Source of the DNA: Bacteroidaceae bacterium
GTDB taxonomy: Bacteria; Bacteroidota; Bacteroidia; Bacteroidales; Bacteroidaceae
DNA length: 32,915 nucleotides
Direction of reading: 5' to 3'
NCBI GenBank assembly: GCA_017448825.1
Contig: JAFSKR010000020.1
Span: forward strand, 1 to 32,915
Shown: positions 25,381 through 32,915 of the stretch, one piece after another
Position numbering within the stretch: the first letter of the stretch is position 1
How the letters are laid out: each line of letters opens with the position of its first letter
Made by a program: the position numbers and the translations under genes
Notes under the pieces: model-generated
What the model saw: only the letters and a program-made list of their open reading frames with translations
What the model was told of the DNA's origin: nothing
Database searches by the model: none

Positions 25381-26118
25381 ATGGCAACAAAGATATTGGT
25401 ATCTCAGCCAAGACCCCAAACGGAGAAATCTCCCTATTTTGAGGTGGCTAAAAAATATGATATAGAATTGGTCTTCCATCCGTTCATCAAGATTGAACCG
25501 ATGTCGGCAAAGGACTTTCGTCAACAAAAGGTCTCCATCCCAGGTCACACAGCAATCGTTTTCACTTCGCGTCATGCCATTGACCACTTCTTTGCTCTCT
25601 GTAAGGAGTTGCGTGTTACTATTCCCGATGATATGAAGTATTTCTGTGTCTCTGAACAGGTGTCGCTTTATATCCAGAAGTATGTGCAGTACCGCAAACG
25701 TAAGAATTTCTTCCCAGAGACGGGACGCCTTCTTGATTTGTTGCCTATTATGGTGAAACACAATACAGAGAAGTATTTTGTTCCCCAATCGTCAGCTCAC
25801 AATGATGACATGAAGAATCTGCTTGACGAGGCAGGCCTGGAGCATGATGAGGCTGTGATGTATTATACCGTAGCTAACGACTTCGCGCCTGATGAAAAGT
25901 TCGATTACAAGATGCTCGTGTTCTTCTCGCCCGAGGGTATCCACTCGCTGGTGAAAAACTTCCCCAAGTTTAAGCAAGGTAAAATAAAGATTGCCTGTCT
26001 GGGAACCAAGACCATCAAGGCCGCGGAAGAGGCTGGTTTGAAGGTGAATTATCAGCCAACCGCTGAACTCCGCTCTGTGCCTGCCATCATCGAAGCGTAT
26101 GCCAAGACTCTGAATTGA
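25381..26118 (+). CDS. hemD: uroporphyrinogen-III synthase
   Basis: 245 residues, normal length. The fold's repeated alpha/beta pattern is visible: 'ILVSQPRP' at the start, 'AIVFTSRHAIDHFFAL' at about 58-73, 'FVPQSSAHNDDMKNLL' in the middle, 'VFFSPEGIHSLV' near 180 and 'KIACLGTKTIKAAEEAGL' near 205. It closes and inverts ring D of hydroxymethylbilane in the haem/sirohaem pathway. Sequence conservation in this family is low, so the call rests on these patterns and on gene order. Its stop codon shares a base with the rnpA start. Confidence 0.9.
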   Translation: MATKILVSQPRPQTEKSPYFEVAKKYDIELVFHPFIKIEPMSAKDFRQQKVSIPGHTAIVFTSRHAIDHFFALCKELRVTIPDDMKYFCVSEQVSLYIQKYVQYRKRKNFFPETGRLLDLLPIMVKHNTEKYFVPQSSAHNDDMKNLLDEAGLEHDEAVMYYTVANDFAPDEKFDYKMLVFFSPEGIHSLVKNFPKFKQGKIKIACLGTKTIKAAEEAGLKVNYQPTAELRSVPAIIEAYAKTLN

Positions 26119-26522
26119 TGCTCAATTGCCAACTTACAAAAGCGGAGCGGCTGAACAGTCGGCTCGCTATAGAAAGACTTTTTGCAGGAGGAAACGCGTC
26201 CATGGCGATGTTTCCCCTGCGACTGGTTTATAGGAGGGAGGCAATGACAGATGCTGACAAGATGGACGAGAAGCCACCCGTTTCCATCCTTGTTTCTGTG
26301 CCGAAGAAGCGGTTTCGTCATGCTGTTGACCGCAACCGTATGAAGCGGCTGGTACGTGAGGCTTATCGCCTCAACAAACATATCCTGTGGAAAGCATTGG
26401 AGGGTAAGAATGAACGGCTTATGCTGGCTTTTGTGTGCATGACAGACACCTTGCCGTCTTATCAGATGGTGAACAAAAGTATGAAGAAGGCCTTGATTCG
26501 CGTTTCGGAGAAATTGAGTTAA
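26118..26522 (+). CDS. rnpA: ribonuclease P protein component
   Basis: 134 residues. 'LTKAERLNSRLAIERLFAGG' is the family's N-terminus and 'RNRMKRLVREAYRLNK' the RNA-binding arginine helix. The protein helps the RNase P RNA to trim the 5' ends of tRNAs. The ATG overlaps the hemD stop (TGATG), so translation is coupled; a TTG one codon upstream is less likely. In many bacteria rnpA follows rpmH, but here hemD takes that place. Confidence 0.95.
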   Translation: MLNCQLTKAERLNSRLAIERLFAGGNASMAMFPLRLVYRREAMTDADKMDEKPPVSILVSVPKKRFRHAVDRNRMKRLVREAYRLNKHILWKALEGKNERLMLAFVCMTDTLPSYQMVNKSMKKALIRVSEKLS

Positions 26523-26564
26523 TCGTTCCACGCCCTTTCTAACAACTACTTGATTCATCTGTCC

Positions 26565-26831
26565 ATGAAACCCTTTTCCGTTCTTGCTTTCTATCTGCAA
26601 TCGGCTCTTTCCTATCTGCTGTTGCTTCCCATCTATTTCTATCGTATGGCGATATCGCCGATGTTGCCGCCGACATGTCGATACACGCCCACGTGTTCTC
26701 GATATGCCATTGATGCCATCAAGAAGCACGGCCCTTTCAAAGGATTCTATTTGGCTTGCAAGCGTCTCCTTCATTGCCACCCGTGGGGAGGAAGCGGATA
26801 CGACCCTGTGCCCGAAACCTTCCACTGGTAA
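26565..26831 (+). CDS. yidD: membrane protein insertion efficiency factor YidD
   Basis: 88 residues. After a hydrophobic helix comes the family core '[19 protein letters not shown]', then '[20 protein letters not shown]' and 'DPVP'. YidD is a small membrane-associated protein that helps YidC insert proteins into the inner membrane. The rnpA-yidD order is conserved in bacteria. The ATG at 26565 is preferred over an upstream TTG. Confidence 0.95.
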   Translation: MKPFSVLAFYLQSALSYLLLLPIYFYRMAISPMLPPTCRYTPTCSRYAIDAIKKHGPFKGFYLACKRLLHCHPWGGSGYDPVPETFHW

Positions 26832-26852
26832 CTCCCATATTTCCACTCTCCC

Positions 26853-27512
26853 ATGTTCAACTTCCACACATATTGTATAGATGATGTTCCCTGTCTGCTC
26901 AATGCCGACTATCGTCACCTTGAGATGTCCTACCCTGAGAGGGTGCATCTATCTGTGGGTATTCATCCGTGGCAGGTGGAAGACGATTGGAGAGAAAAGA
27001 TGTCTCTCGTTCGTGCTGTGGCATCTGAGAATCGGGTGTGGGCTATTGGTGAGTGTGGTCTTGATAAAGCGCGTGGCGCGGCTCTTTCGGTGCAGCGGGA
27101 GGCATTCTGTGCCCACATTGCCCTTGCTGAAATGGTACAGAAGCCATTGGTGATACACTGTGTGCGGGCTTTCGACGAACTATTGGCACTCCGAAGGGAA
27201 CTGGAAACCATTTGCAAGCGGCAAGGGAGGGAACCGCAGCCGTGGGTTATTCATGGATTCCGTGGTAACCCCGAACAAGCAAAACAAATAATGGCCAAAG
27301 GCTTTCTTCTTTCTTTTGGCCATTACTATAATTTAGAAACACTACGTTTCGTCTTTACTTCTAATCGTCCCTTTTTCCTCGAAACGGACGACCATTCTCT
27401 CTCGGTTTGTCAAATTTACGAACAGGTCGCTCATCATCTCGACGTGGACGTCGCTCATCTGGAAAATCTCTGCGACCCTTGCCAAACGTTTTTTCGCCCG
27501 ATGATTTCTTGA
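26853..27512 (+). CDS. TatD family metal-dependent hydrolase
   Basis: 219 residues. The TIM-barrel metal ligands are mostly present: H5, H38 in 'GIHPW', E67 in 'GECGLD', H102 in 'VIHCVRAFDELL', H134 in 'WVIHGFRG' and D179 in 'FLETDD'. The N-terminal motif, normally HxH, reads 'FHTYC', so the second His is Tyr7. Family members are DNA exonucleases or deacylases; the substrate here is unknown. It probably belongs to the metK-hemD-rnpA-yidD unit. The last 50 codons, including the D179 motif, overlap the end of the minus-strand methyltransferase gene. Confidence 0.85.
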   Translation: MFNFHTYCIDDVPCLLNADYRHLEMSYPERVHLSVGIHPWQVEDDWREKMSLVRAVASENRVWAIGECGLDKARGAALSVQREAFCAHIALAEMVQKPLVIHCVRAFDELLALRRELETICKRQGREPQPWVIHGFRGNPEQAKQIMAKGFLLSFGHYYNLETLRFVFTSNRPFFLETDDHSLSVCQIYEQVAHHLDVDVAHLENLCDPCQTFFRPMIS

Positions 27513-29148
27513 TACTGCCCTGTCCTGCAAAGAACTCCTTGCGGGCTGCCTGACGTTCATCACGGTTCTTGAAGCGGTCGATGGTGTTCTCCTCTCGCCG
27601 ACCTTCCCAGCCCCCATCCTTGCGTTCGCTGCGCCCGTCTCGGCGGTTGTCAAAGTCCTTGTAGCGGTCGCCGTTGGCTTTCTTCTTTTTCCATTCGGGA
27701 CGCACAACCCGGTCGCCCCACTTGCCCAGATGCTTGTTGATGATTTCAGCCTCTTCTTCATCCTCGGCTTCATAGAGCTTCCATCGTTCGTCCTTCTCTC
27801 TGAAGCGTTCGCTTCGGTCACGTTGCCACTCTTCGCCATCTTTCGAGGGACGCTCCTTGAAGGGCTTCGACTTGAAATAGTGGCTCTCGTCTTCCGTCTT
27901 GCGATCATCATCGCCCCACTCGCCATCCTCGTTCTTTTTATGAGGCTTAAACTTCAGGTTGTGCCGACGCTCCTCGTCCGACTTGATGTCCAGGCCCTCT
28001 TCCCGGCGATCTTTCAGCTTGCCGTCGAAGATTTGGTACTTGCGGAACTCGCATTCCAATGAGCCATTGAACAGGGCATATCTCGTTGATGCTCGGAAGC
28101 CAATCTTGTCAAACAGTTCCTCATGGTGGCTGATAATCCAAGCGTCATTTCCCACGAAGTTGTGCTTTAAGTTCGTGCCGATGGTTTCGTAGAGGTCGAA
28201 GATGTCGTCCGTTGTGATGCGGTCGCCATAAGGGGGATTGGTAATGATGATGGCCTTTTCACGCGGTTGCTCGAACTCGTAGAAATCGCGTTGCTCCACA
28301 CTTACAACCTCCTTCACGCCTGCGCTTTGTACGTTGCCCAGTGCCACCTGCACCACCTGCCGGTTGATGTCGTAGCCATATATCTTGTGGTCGAACTCAC
28401 GCTCCTGACTGTCATCATTATAGATGCGGTCGAATAACTCGGAATCAAAGTCCTTCCACTTCTCGAAAGCGTACTCCTTGCGAAAAACACCTGGATAGAC
28501 ATTCAGCGCAATGAGTGCCGCTTCGATGAGGATGGTGCCCGAACCACAGAAGGGGTCAATCAGGTCACACTCGCCATCCCATCCCGTCAGCAGGACAAGA
28601 CCCGCTGCCAGCACCTCGTTCAGCGGTGCGGGCACCGTGGCAGTCTTGTAACCGCGTTGGTGCAGACTCTCTCCCGACGAGTCGAGTGCGATGGTCACGA
28701 GGTCTTCCGCAATGTGTATATGGATGCGGATGTCGGGGTTGCTGATGCCCACGTTGGGGCGGTTGCCTCCTGTCTTCTCCCGCCAATAGTCGGCGATGCC
28801 GTCTTTCACACGGTAAGCCACAAACTTCGAGTGTCGGAAGTTCTCGCTGAAGACAACTGAGTCCACCAGGAATGTGCTGTCCACATCCATGTACTGCTCC
28901 CAGTTCATCTTCTTCACTACCTCATACACCTCATCAGCGTCTGTCGCCTTGAATTCTTTAATAGACTTGAGTACCTTCACCGCTGTCCGAGTACAGAAGT
29001 TTGCTTTGTAAAGCATTTCCTTGTCGCCCGTGAAGGCCACCATGCGACGACCGATTTCCACATTGTTGGCACCCAGATTGATGAGTTCCTTTGCCAAGAC
29101 CTCCTCCAGTCCTTGGAAAGTCTTGGCGATTATCTTAAATTCTTGCAT
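27361..29148 (-). CDS. THUMP-domain RNA methyltransferase (RlmL N-terminal-module type) with long charged tail
   Basis: 595 residues. The N-terminus is a ferredoxin-like/THUMP module ('FKIIAKTFQGLEEVLAKEL', about 4-22). The SAM-binding motif is 'DPFCGSGTILIEAAL' at 198-212 and the catalytic motif is 'NPPYG' at 304-308, typical of guanine-N2 methyltransferases. It probably methylates 23S rRNA, like the first half of E. coli RlmL. Residues about 380-595 are a low-complexity tail rich in Arg, Lys, Asp and Glu, perhaps disordered and RNA-binding. The ATG at 29148, one base after the epsC stop, is preferred over an upstream ATG within epsC. The last 152 bp overlap tatD antisense. Confidence 0.88.
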   Translation of the reverse strand: MQEFKIIAKTFQGLEEVLAKELINLGANNVEIGRRMVAFTGDKEMLYKANFCTRTAVKVLKSIKEFKATDADEVYEVVKKMNWEQYMDVDSTFLVDSVVFSENFRHSKFVAYRVKDGIADYWREKTGGNRPNVGISNPDIRIHIHIAEDLVTIALDSSGESLHQRGYKTATVPAPLNEVLAAGLVLLTGWDGECDLIDPFCGSGTILIEAALIALNVYPGVFRKEYAFEKWKDFDSELFDRIYNDDSQEREFDHKIYGYDINRQVVQVALGNVQSAGVKEVVSVEQRDFYEFEQPREKAIIITNPPYGDRITTDDIFDLYETIGTNLKHNFVGNDAWIISHHEELFDKIGFRASTRYALFNGSLECEFRKYQIFDGKLKDRREEGLDIKSDEERRHNLKFKPHKKNEDGEWGDDDRKTEDESHYFKSKPFKERPSKDGEEWQRDRSERFREKDERWKLYEAEDEEEAEIINKHLGKWGDRVVRPEWKKKKANGDRYKDFDNRRDGRSERKDGGWEGRREENTIDRFKNRDERQAARKEFFAGQGSIKKSSGEKTFGKGRRDFPDERRPRRDDERPVRKFDKPRENGRPFRGKRDD

Positions 29149-29149
29149 A

Positions 29150-30067
29150 TTATCTTTTTTGTGTGATGCTTGCTCCTGCTGGCACATCTTGTGTCACCCA
29201 TATGTTGCCACCAATCACGGCTCCCTTGCCTATCGTGATTCGGCCCAGGATGGAGGCGTTCGAATAGACAATCACGTCATCCTCCAGGATGGGATGGCGA
29301 GGGATGCCCTTGATGGGGTTGCCCTTCTCATCCAGCGGAAAGCTCTTCGCTCCGAGGGTGACACCCTGATAGAGTTTCACGTTCTTGCCGATGATGCTGG
29401 TCTCGCCTATCACCACACCCGTGCCGTGGTCGATGGTGAAGTACTCGCCGATGGTCGCCCCTGGATGGATGTCGATACCTGTCTCCGAGTGCGCCATTTC
29501 TGTCAGCATTCGGGGGATGAGTGGCACCTCCAAGTTCCACAACTCATGCGCGATGCGGTACACCGTCAGTTCCTTGATGACAGGGTAGCAGCTGATGATT
29601 TCCCCGTAGTTTTTTGCAGCAGGGTCGCCATTGAAGGCCGCTACCACGTCGGTGGCCAGCATACGCCGCAGTTCGGGCAGTTTGCTGATGAACCTCTGGG
29701 CGCGTTCTTCCGCCATCCTCCGCATCTCCGTATTGATGGTGCTTTGGTTATAGGCAGCAACCACAGCCATGCTCTCCTCGAAATTCGAGAAGACCAATCC
29801 CGCCTGAATCTGCCTCACCAGCAGCGAATAGATTTGTTCGATGTCCACACCGAGGTGATATTTCAGCGTGTTGGTGTCGATGCACGATTGACCATAATAG
29901 CCCGGAAAGATAATGCCCCGTGCAAGGTCAATAATCTTTTGTAGCACCTCGCTCGAAGGCAATGGTACTCCGTCGCTGTGCTCATGATAAAGGTCTTTGT
30001 ACGACGCTGGGCACGCAAGTTCGTCAACAGTTCTTGTCAGAACGTCAGCGAAAGTCTTTACACTCAT
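29150..30067 (-). CDS. serine O-acetyltransferase (EpsC/CysE type)
   Basis: 305 residues. A long helical N-terminal part (1-190) precedes the left-handed beta helix of hexapeptide repeats: 'GIDIHPGATIGEYFTIDHGT' (H201 and H214, the catalytic region), 'GVVIGETSIIGKNVKLYQGV' and 'ITIGKGAVIGGNIWVTQDVP'. It acetylates serine with acetyl-CoA, the first step of cysteine synthesis. An upstream ATG at 30106 would lie inside the promoter box, so 30067 was chosen. The methyltransferase starts one base after its stop, so the two form an operon. Confidence 0.93.
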   Translation of the reverse strand: MSVKTFADVLTRTVDELACPASYKDLYHEHSDGVPLPSSEVLQKIIDLARGIIFPGYYGQSCIDTNTLKYHLGVDIEQIYSLLVRQIQAGLVFSNFEESMAVVAAYNQSTINTEMRRMAEERAQRFISKLPELRRMLATDVVAAFNGDPAAKNYGEIISCYPVIKELTVYRIAHELWNLEVPLIPRMLTEMAHSETGIDIHPGATIGEYFTIDHGTGVVIGETSIIGKNVKLYQGVTLGAKSFPLDEKGNPIKGIPRHPILEDDVIVYSNASILGRITIGKGAVIGGNIWVTQDVPAGASITQKR

Positions 30068-30103
30068 TGAGTTGTTTACAATTGGAAAAATATAATTTGG
30101 CGG

Positions 30104-30111
30104 CAAAGGTA
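30104..30111 (-). promoter_or_regulatory. -7 promoter box of epsC
   Basis: Minus-strand TACCTTTG, 36 bp before the ATG at 30067. The -33 region falls in the left arm of the adjacent inverted repeat and lacks a clear TTG. Confidence 0.7.
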
Positions 30112-30114
30112 CGG

Positions 30115-30225
30115 AAAATAAGTGAAAAGTGAAGAGTGAAAAGCGAAAAAACTAAGTTACCAACTATTCGGATGAAACGGAAACTTGGATTTTTCACTTT
30201 TCACTCTTCACTTTTCATTTATTTT
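30115..30225. repeat. inverted repeat of GTGAAAA units (family A relative)
   Basis: Arms 30115-30150 and 30190-30225 are complementary over 36 bp with two mismatches around a 39-bp loop. They are built of the same AAAAGTGA-type units that flank family A, but lack the GCTACCGCA core. It lies between the promoter of epsC and the end of the lipoprotein gene. Confidence 0.8.
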
Positions 30226-30310
30226 CCCCCCCCTTTTTCTTTCAATAGGTTTTATGGTTATTGATTCAGTCTTATCTTCGGTAAGGGGCGAGTTGCTTTC
30301 ACCGAGTATG

Positions 30311-31180
30311 CTATTTTTTCGTGGTGACAGACGTAACGCCATAGTCAGGGACATAGTAGTCAAAGCGCACCTTGTCATACTTTTGGCTCATCAGCGTTTC
30401 ACAGATTTCTCCCACTTGCTCTTCCGATAGTTTTTTCAGGTCAACGATCTCCTCAAAACCTTCAGACGTAGGGCGATTCCTTATATTCTTGGGGAAGAAA
30501 AAGGTGATGTAATTCTCTTCTTTCGACACCTTGATTTTGTCCAAAGTCACATCAACATCGCAATCGGCTTTGGCACCGACAGGGTAGGCGATGCAGCCGT
30601 CCAGCAAGACACCCAACTCTATCGATTCGCCCCACAGTTCGTCAAAGTTGTCTGTCAGCACCAAATTCTTGTATTTCCCATCCTTGATGACCATTGTTTG
30701 GTGCCATTTGACCGCCTCAGCCACATCGGCAGTATAAGGCTCCGTACTGATGTCTCTAACAGCAGTTTTTGGCAGGTAGCCAACTTCTATGTCGCCAAAG
30801 TCACCAAGGGTGTTGACCTTATAGAAGTCACCCTCTTCGCTCAACACTGCTAAGATACAGCCTTCCCATACCCCACACTCATTCGAGACATAGCCTTCTG
30901 CTACCGTTTCGCCCGACCAGTGATACTGCACATCAGCCATGTCCGACTCGATGTCTTCTGTCCAGCAATACAGTATAGGGCTGTTTTTGTCAGCCTTCTG
31001 ATAGATGGGCAATTCATGATCCTCAATCACCACTACAAATTTCTCAAAGACAGGCTTGCTGACACCGAGCAGGTTCTCGGTTTCTGTTTCCTCTTGGATA
31101 GCGGTCGTTTTCGTATTTGTACAACTCATAAACAGCATGGGCATCAAGATTCCAGCCAGCCCCAAAGATAGTTTTTTCAT
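30311..31180 (-). CDS. hypothetical lipoprotein
   Basis: 289 residues. The signal peptide ends in the lipobox 'MLFMSC' with Cys20. The segment 'VVIEDHELPIYQKADKNSPI' (about 49-68) looks like an SH3-type beta domain, and 'GYVSNECGVWEGCILAVLSE' and 'FYKVNTLGD' continue a beta-rich fold. The middle and C-terminal parts resemble nothing I can name. The protein is probably anchored in the outer or inner membrane, facing the periplasm. It has its own -7 box and stands alone, divergent from purD. Confidence 0.75.
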   Translation of the reverse strand: MKKLSLGLAGILMPMLFMSCTNTKTTAIQEETETENLLGVSKPVFEKFVVVIEDHELPIYQKADKNSPILYCWTEDIESDMADVQYHWSGETVAEGYVSNECGVWEGCILAVLSEEGDFYKVNTLGDFGDIEVGYLPKTAVRDISTEPYTADVAEAVKWHQTMVIKDGKYKNLVLTDNFDELWGESIELGVLLDGCIAYPVGAKADCDVDVTLDKIKVSKEENYITFFFPKNIRNRPTSEGFEEIVDLKKLSEEQVGEICETLMSQKYDKVRFDYYVPDYGVTSVTTKK

Positions 31181-31236
31181 TATAAAATAGGTATTATAGG
31201 GTTAATAATAAATACTTCGATGAAGTTTATATGATG

Positions 31237-31244
31237 CAAAATTA
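31237..31244 (-). promoter_or_regulatory. -7 promoter box of the lipoprotein gene
   Basis: Minus-strand TAATTTTG fits TAnnTTTG; it is 57 bp before the start codon. No clear -33 box. Confidence 0.5.
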
Positions 31245-31297
31245 CACAAAAATCGTGATTTATCAGTTTTCTGTCATAAAAAACAGAAAATTATCCG

Positions 31298-31305
31298 TAA
31301 TTTTG
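31298..31305 (+). promoter_or_regulatory. possible -7 promoter box of purD
   Basis: TAATTTTG fits TAnnTTTG and would give a leader of about 180 nt. No clear -33 box. Confidence 0.45.
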
Positions 31306-31345
31306 TGCTCAAATTCAGTTGATAGAATGAAAGAGGGAGTCATAA

Positions 31346-31395
31346 GGACAAGTGCCATCAGCGGTATGATGGTGTCAAGTTGACCCTTGTTGTCC
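31346..31395 (+). ncRNA. possible structured leader element of purD
   Basis: GGACAA (31346-31351) pairs with TTGTCC (31390-31395). Inside, GCCATCA pairs with TGATGGT (31354-31373) and GTCA with TGAC (31374-31384), which gives a small three-way junction. It matches no riboswitch class I know, and folding was judged by eye. Confidence 0.3.
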
Positions 31396-31491
31396 AGCAT
31401 GGATAAGCATAGTTATTTGGGCAACGACCCGTCATCAACCCTCCCCGAGGAATCGTTGAACTTGAGATATTTAATTCTTAACTCATAAAAG

Positions 31492-32790
31492 ATGAAGTTA
31501 CTTTTACTTGGAAGTGGCGGCAGAGAGCACGCCTTGGCTTGGAAGATTGCCCAAAGCCCAAAGATTGAGAAGTTGTACATCGCTCCGGGAAATGCGGGCA
31601 CAGCCAATGTGGGCGAAAACGTGCCCCTGAAGGCAGACGATTTCGTGGGCATCAAGGAGTTTGTGTTGACCCACGGTGTGGATATGGTGGTAGTGGGTCC
31701 CGAAGACCCGCTGGTGAAAGGTGTGTACGACTTCTTTCAGCAGGATACCCAGTTGAAGAATATCCCTGTTATCGGTCCCAGTAAGGCTGGTGCCGTGCTG
31801 GAAGGCAGCAAGGATTTTGCCAAGGGATTCATGCAGCGTCATGGCATCCCCACAGCGGCTTATCGTTCCTTCAACGGAACCAACATAGCTGATGGAATCG
31901 CCTTTTTGGAGAGTTTGCAGCCCCCCTACGTGCTCAAGGCCGATGGTCTCTGTGCCGGCAAGGGTGTGTTGATTGTGCCGACGTTGGAAGAAGCCAAGCA
32001 GGAGTTTCGAGGAATGCTCGACGGTATGTTTGGCGAGGCGAGTGCCACGGTGGTGGTTGAAGAGTTCCTCTCAGGCATCGAGTGCTCCGTCTTCGTGCTG
32101 ACCGATGGCAAGCATTATAAGATTCTGCCCGAAGCCAAAGACTACAAACGGATTGGCGAGGGCGACACAGGTTTGAACACAGGCGGCATGGGCAGCGTGT
32201 CTCCCGTTCCCTTTGCCGACAAGGAGTGGATGCAGAAAGTGGAAGACCGCATTGTGCGTCCTACGGTGGAAGGACTTGCTGCTGAGGGCATCGACTACAA
32301 GGGCTTCATCTTCTTCGGACTTATCAAGGTGGATCGCGACTATGCCTATGCCAAAGCCGGCGACCCCGTCGTCATCGAGTACAACGTCCGCATGGGCGAC
32401 CCCGAGACGGAGACGGTCATGCTTCGTATCAAGAGCGACCTCGTTGACCTGTTCGAAGGTGTGGCAGAAGGCAACCTCGACACCAAGCCTCTTGAGTTTG
32501 ACCCCCGTGCCGCCGTCTGCGTCATGATGGTGAGTGGCGGCTACCCACAGGCGTACAAGAAGGGTTTCCCCATTACGGGCATTGACAAGGTGGACGGCTC
32601 GGTGGTTTTCCATGCTGGCACAGCGGAAAAGGAAGGTGACATCGTCACGGCAGGAGGTCGTGTCATCGCTGTTAGTTCCTATGGCACCACCCAGAGCGAA
32701 GCCCTCATCAAGTCTTTTACCGAAGCCGGAAAGATTCACTTCGAAGGCAAGTATTTCCGTCGCGACATCGGACAAGACCTGCTGAAGTAA
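31492..32790 (+). CDS. purD: phosphoribosylamine-glycine ligase (GAR synthetase)
   Basis: 432 residues, full length. '[20 protein letters not shown]' is the N-terminal signature; '[20 protein letters not shown]' and '[15 protein letters not shown]' form the ATP-grasp domain, and '[10 protein letters not shown]' is the metal and active-site motif. It joins phosphoribosylamine and glycine in the second step of purine synthesis. It stands alone among non-purine genes. No terminator is seen before the repeat at the right edge. Confidence 0.97.
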   Translation: MKLLLLGSGGREHALAWKIAQSPKIEKLYIAPGNAGTANVGENVPLKADDFVGIKEFVLTHGVDMVVVGPEDPLVKGVYDFFQQDTQLKNIPVIGPSKAGAVLEGSKDFAKGFMQRHGIPTAAYRSFNGTNIADGIAFLESLQPPYVLKADGLCAGKGVLIVPTLEEAKQEFRGMLDGMFGEASATVVVEEFLSGIECSVFVLTDGKHYKILPEAKDYKRIGEGDTGLNTGGMGSVSPVPFADKEWMQKVEDRIVRPTVEGLAAEGIDYKGFIFFGLIKVDRDYAYAKAGDPVVIEYNVRMGDPETETVMLRIKSDLVDLFEGVAEGNLDTKPLEFDPRAAVCVMMVSGGYPQAYKKGFPITGIDKVDGSVVFHAGTAEKEGDIVTAGGRVIAVSSYGTTQSEALIKSFTEAGKIHFEGKYFRRDIGQDLLK

Positions 32791-32846
32791 GTAAAGGAAC
32801 TTATATTCAAGCGGGGGTGTCTTATTGACATCAGCATAGGGGTAAA

Positions 32847-32911
32847 CCGACGTGCCCCACATCGCCCGACCGACGTGCCCCACGGCGGTGAACCGATGTG
32901 GGGCACGTCGG
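32847..32911. repeat. CCGACGTGCCCCAC repeats, inverted and direct
   Basis: 18-bp perfect inverted arms at 32847-32864 and 32894-32911 enclose a third, direct copy of CCGACGTGCCCCAC (32870-32883). The array may go on past the window edge. It is GC-rich compared with the flanks. Confidence 0.8.
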
Positions 32912-32915
32912 GTTA

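Larger units (their letters stand above)
31181..31491. other. divergent intergenic region, lipoprotein gene / purD
   Basis: 311 bp with two opposed -7 boxes, a TTTTCTGT/ACAGAAAA hairpin (about 31267-31290) between them, and a structured purD leader. No gene is supported. Confidence 0.7.

Overview
This window most likely comes from the chromosome of a Bacteroidales bacterium, probably Prevotella in the broad sense. Three things point there. Bacteroidetes-type promoters (TTTG, a gap of 19-20 bp, then TAnnTTTG) stand before many genes. The proteins belong to Bacteroidetes families: an MG2-type surface protein, an S46 dipeptidyl-peptidase, a DUF4271 protein, MetK of about 440 residues, and a secreted protein with a type IX sorting-like tail. 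Lipoboxes end in xxSC. I see no rRNA, tRNA, transposase or CRISPR array.

Layout. 1-6760 (+): a repeat and a repeated promoter cassette drive a U32 peptidase-family protein, an MG2-type secreted protein, a NupG-like transporter and ruvB. 6724-8808 (-): a three-gene stress-type operon of cupin, zinc-type macrodomain and class M sirtuin, divergent from an HxlR regulator (9235-9594, +). 9595-10502 holds no gene but is packed with inverted repeats. 10503-19090 (+): topA, aroK, speA, a polysaccharide flippase and a DPP7-like peptidase. 19237-21957 (+): a large secreted protein with a gluzincin-like HExxH...E motif. 22372-22527 (-): a 51-residue lipoprotein gene. 23014-27512 (+): a promoter, a SAM-II riboswitch candidate and a short upstream ORF, then metK, DUF4271, hemD, rnpA, yidD and tatD. 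27361-30067 (-): epsC, then a THUMP/RlmL-like methyltransferase whose charged tail overlaps tatD antisense. 30311-31180 (-): a lipoprotein. 31492-32790 (+): purD.

Most genes are core housekeeping: DNA repair and topology, shikimate, polyamine, SAM, haem, cysteine and purine synthesis, and RNA processing. The accessory interest lies in four places. (1) HxlR/cupin/macrodomain/sirtuin looks like a reversible ADP-ribosylation module under a candidate redox-sensing regulator. (2) A 112-119 bp sequence ending in a complete promoter recurs before four unrelated genes (U32 family, hxlR, topA, and a degenerate copy before metK), alone or beside two other intergenic repeat families. (3) The metK leader carries a SAM-II-like aptamer whose purine-rich tail sits just before a 27-codon ORF rather than before metK. 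(4) The 906-residue secreted protein may be an undescribed metallopeptidase.

All calls were made by eye from the sequence. No homology search, folding or profile search was run.
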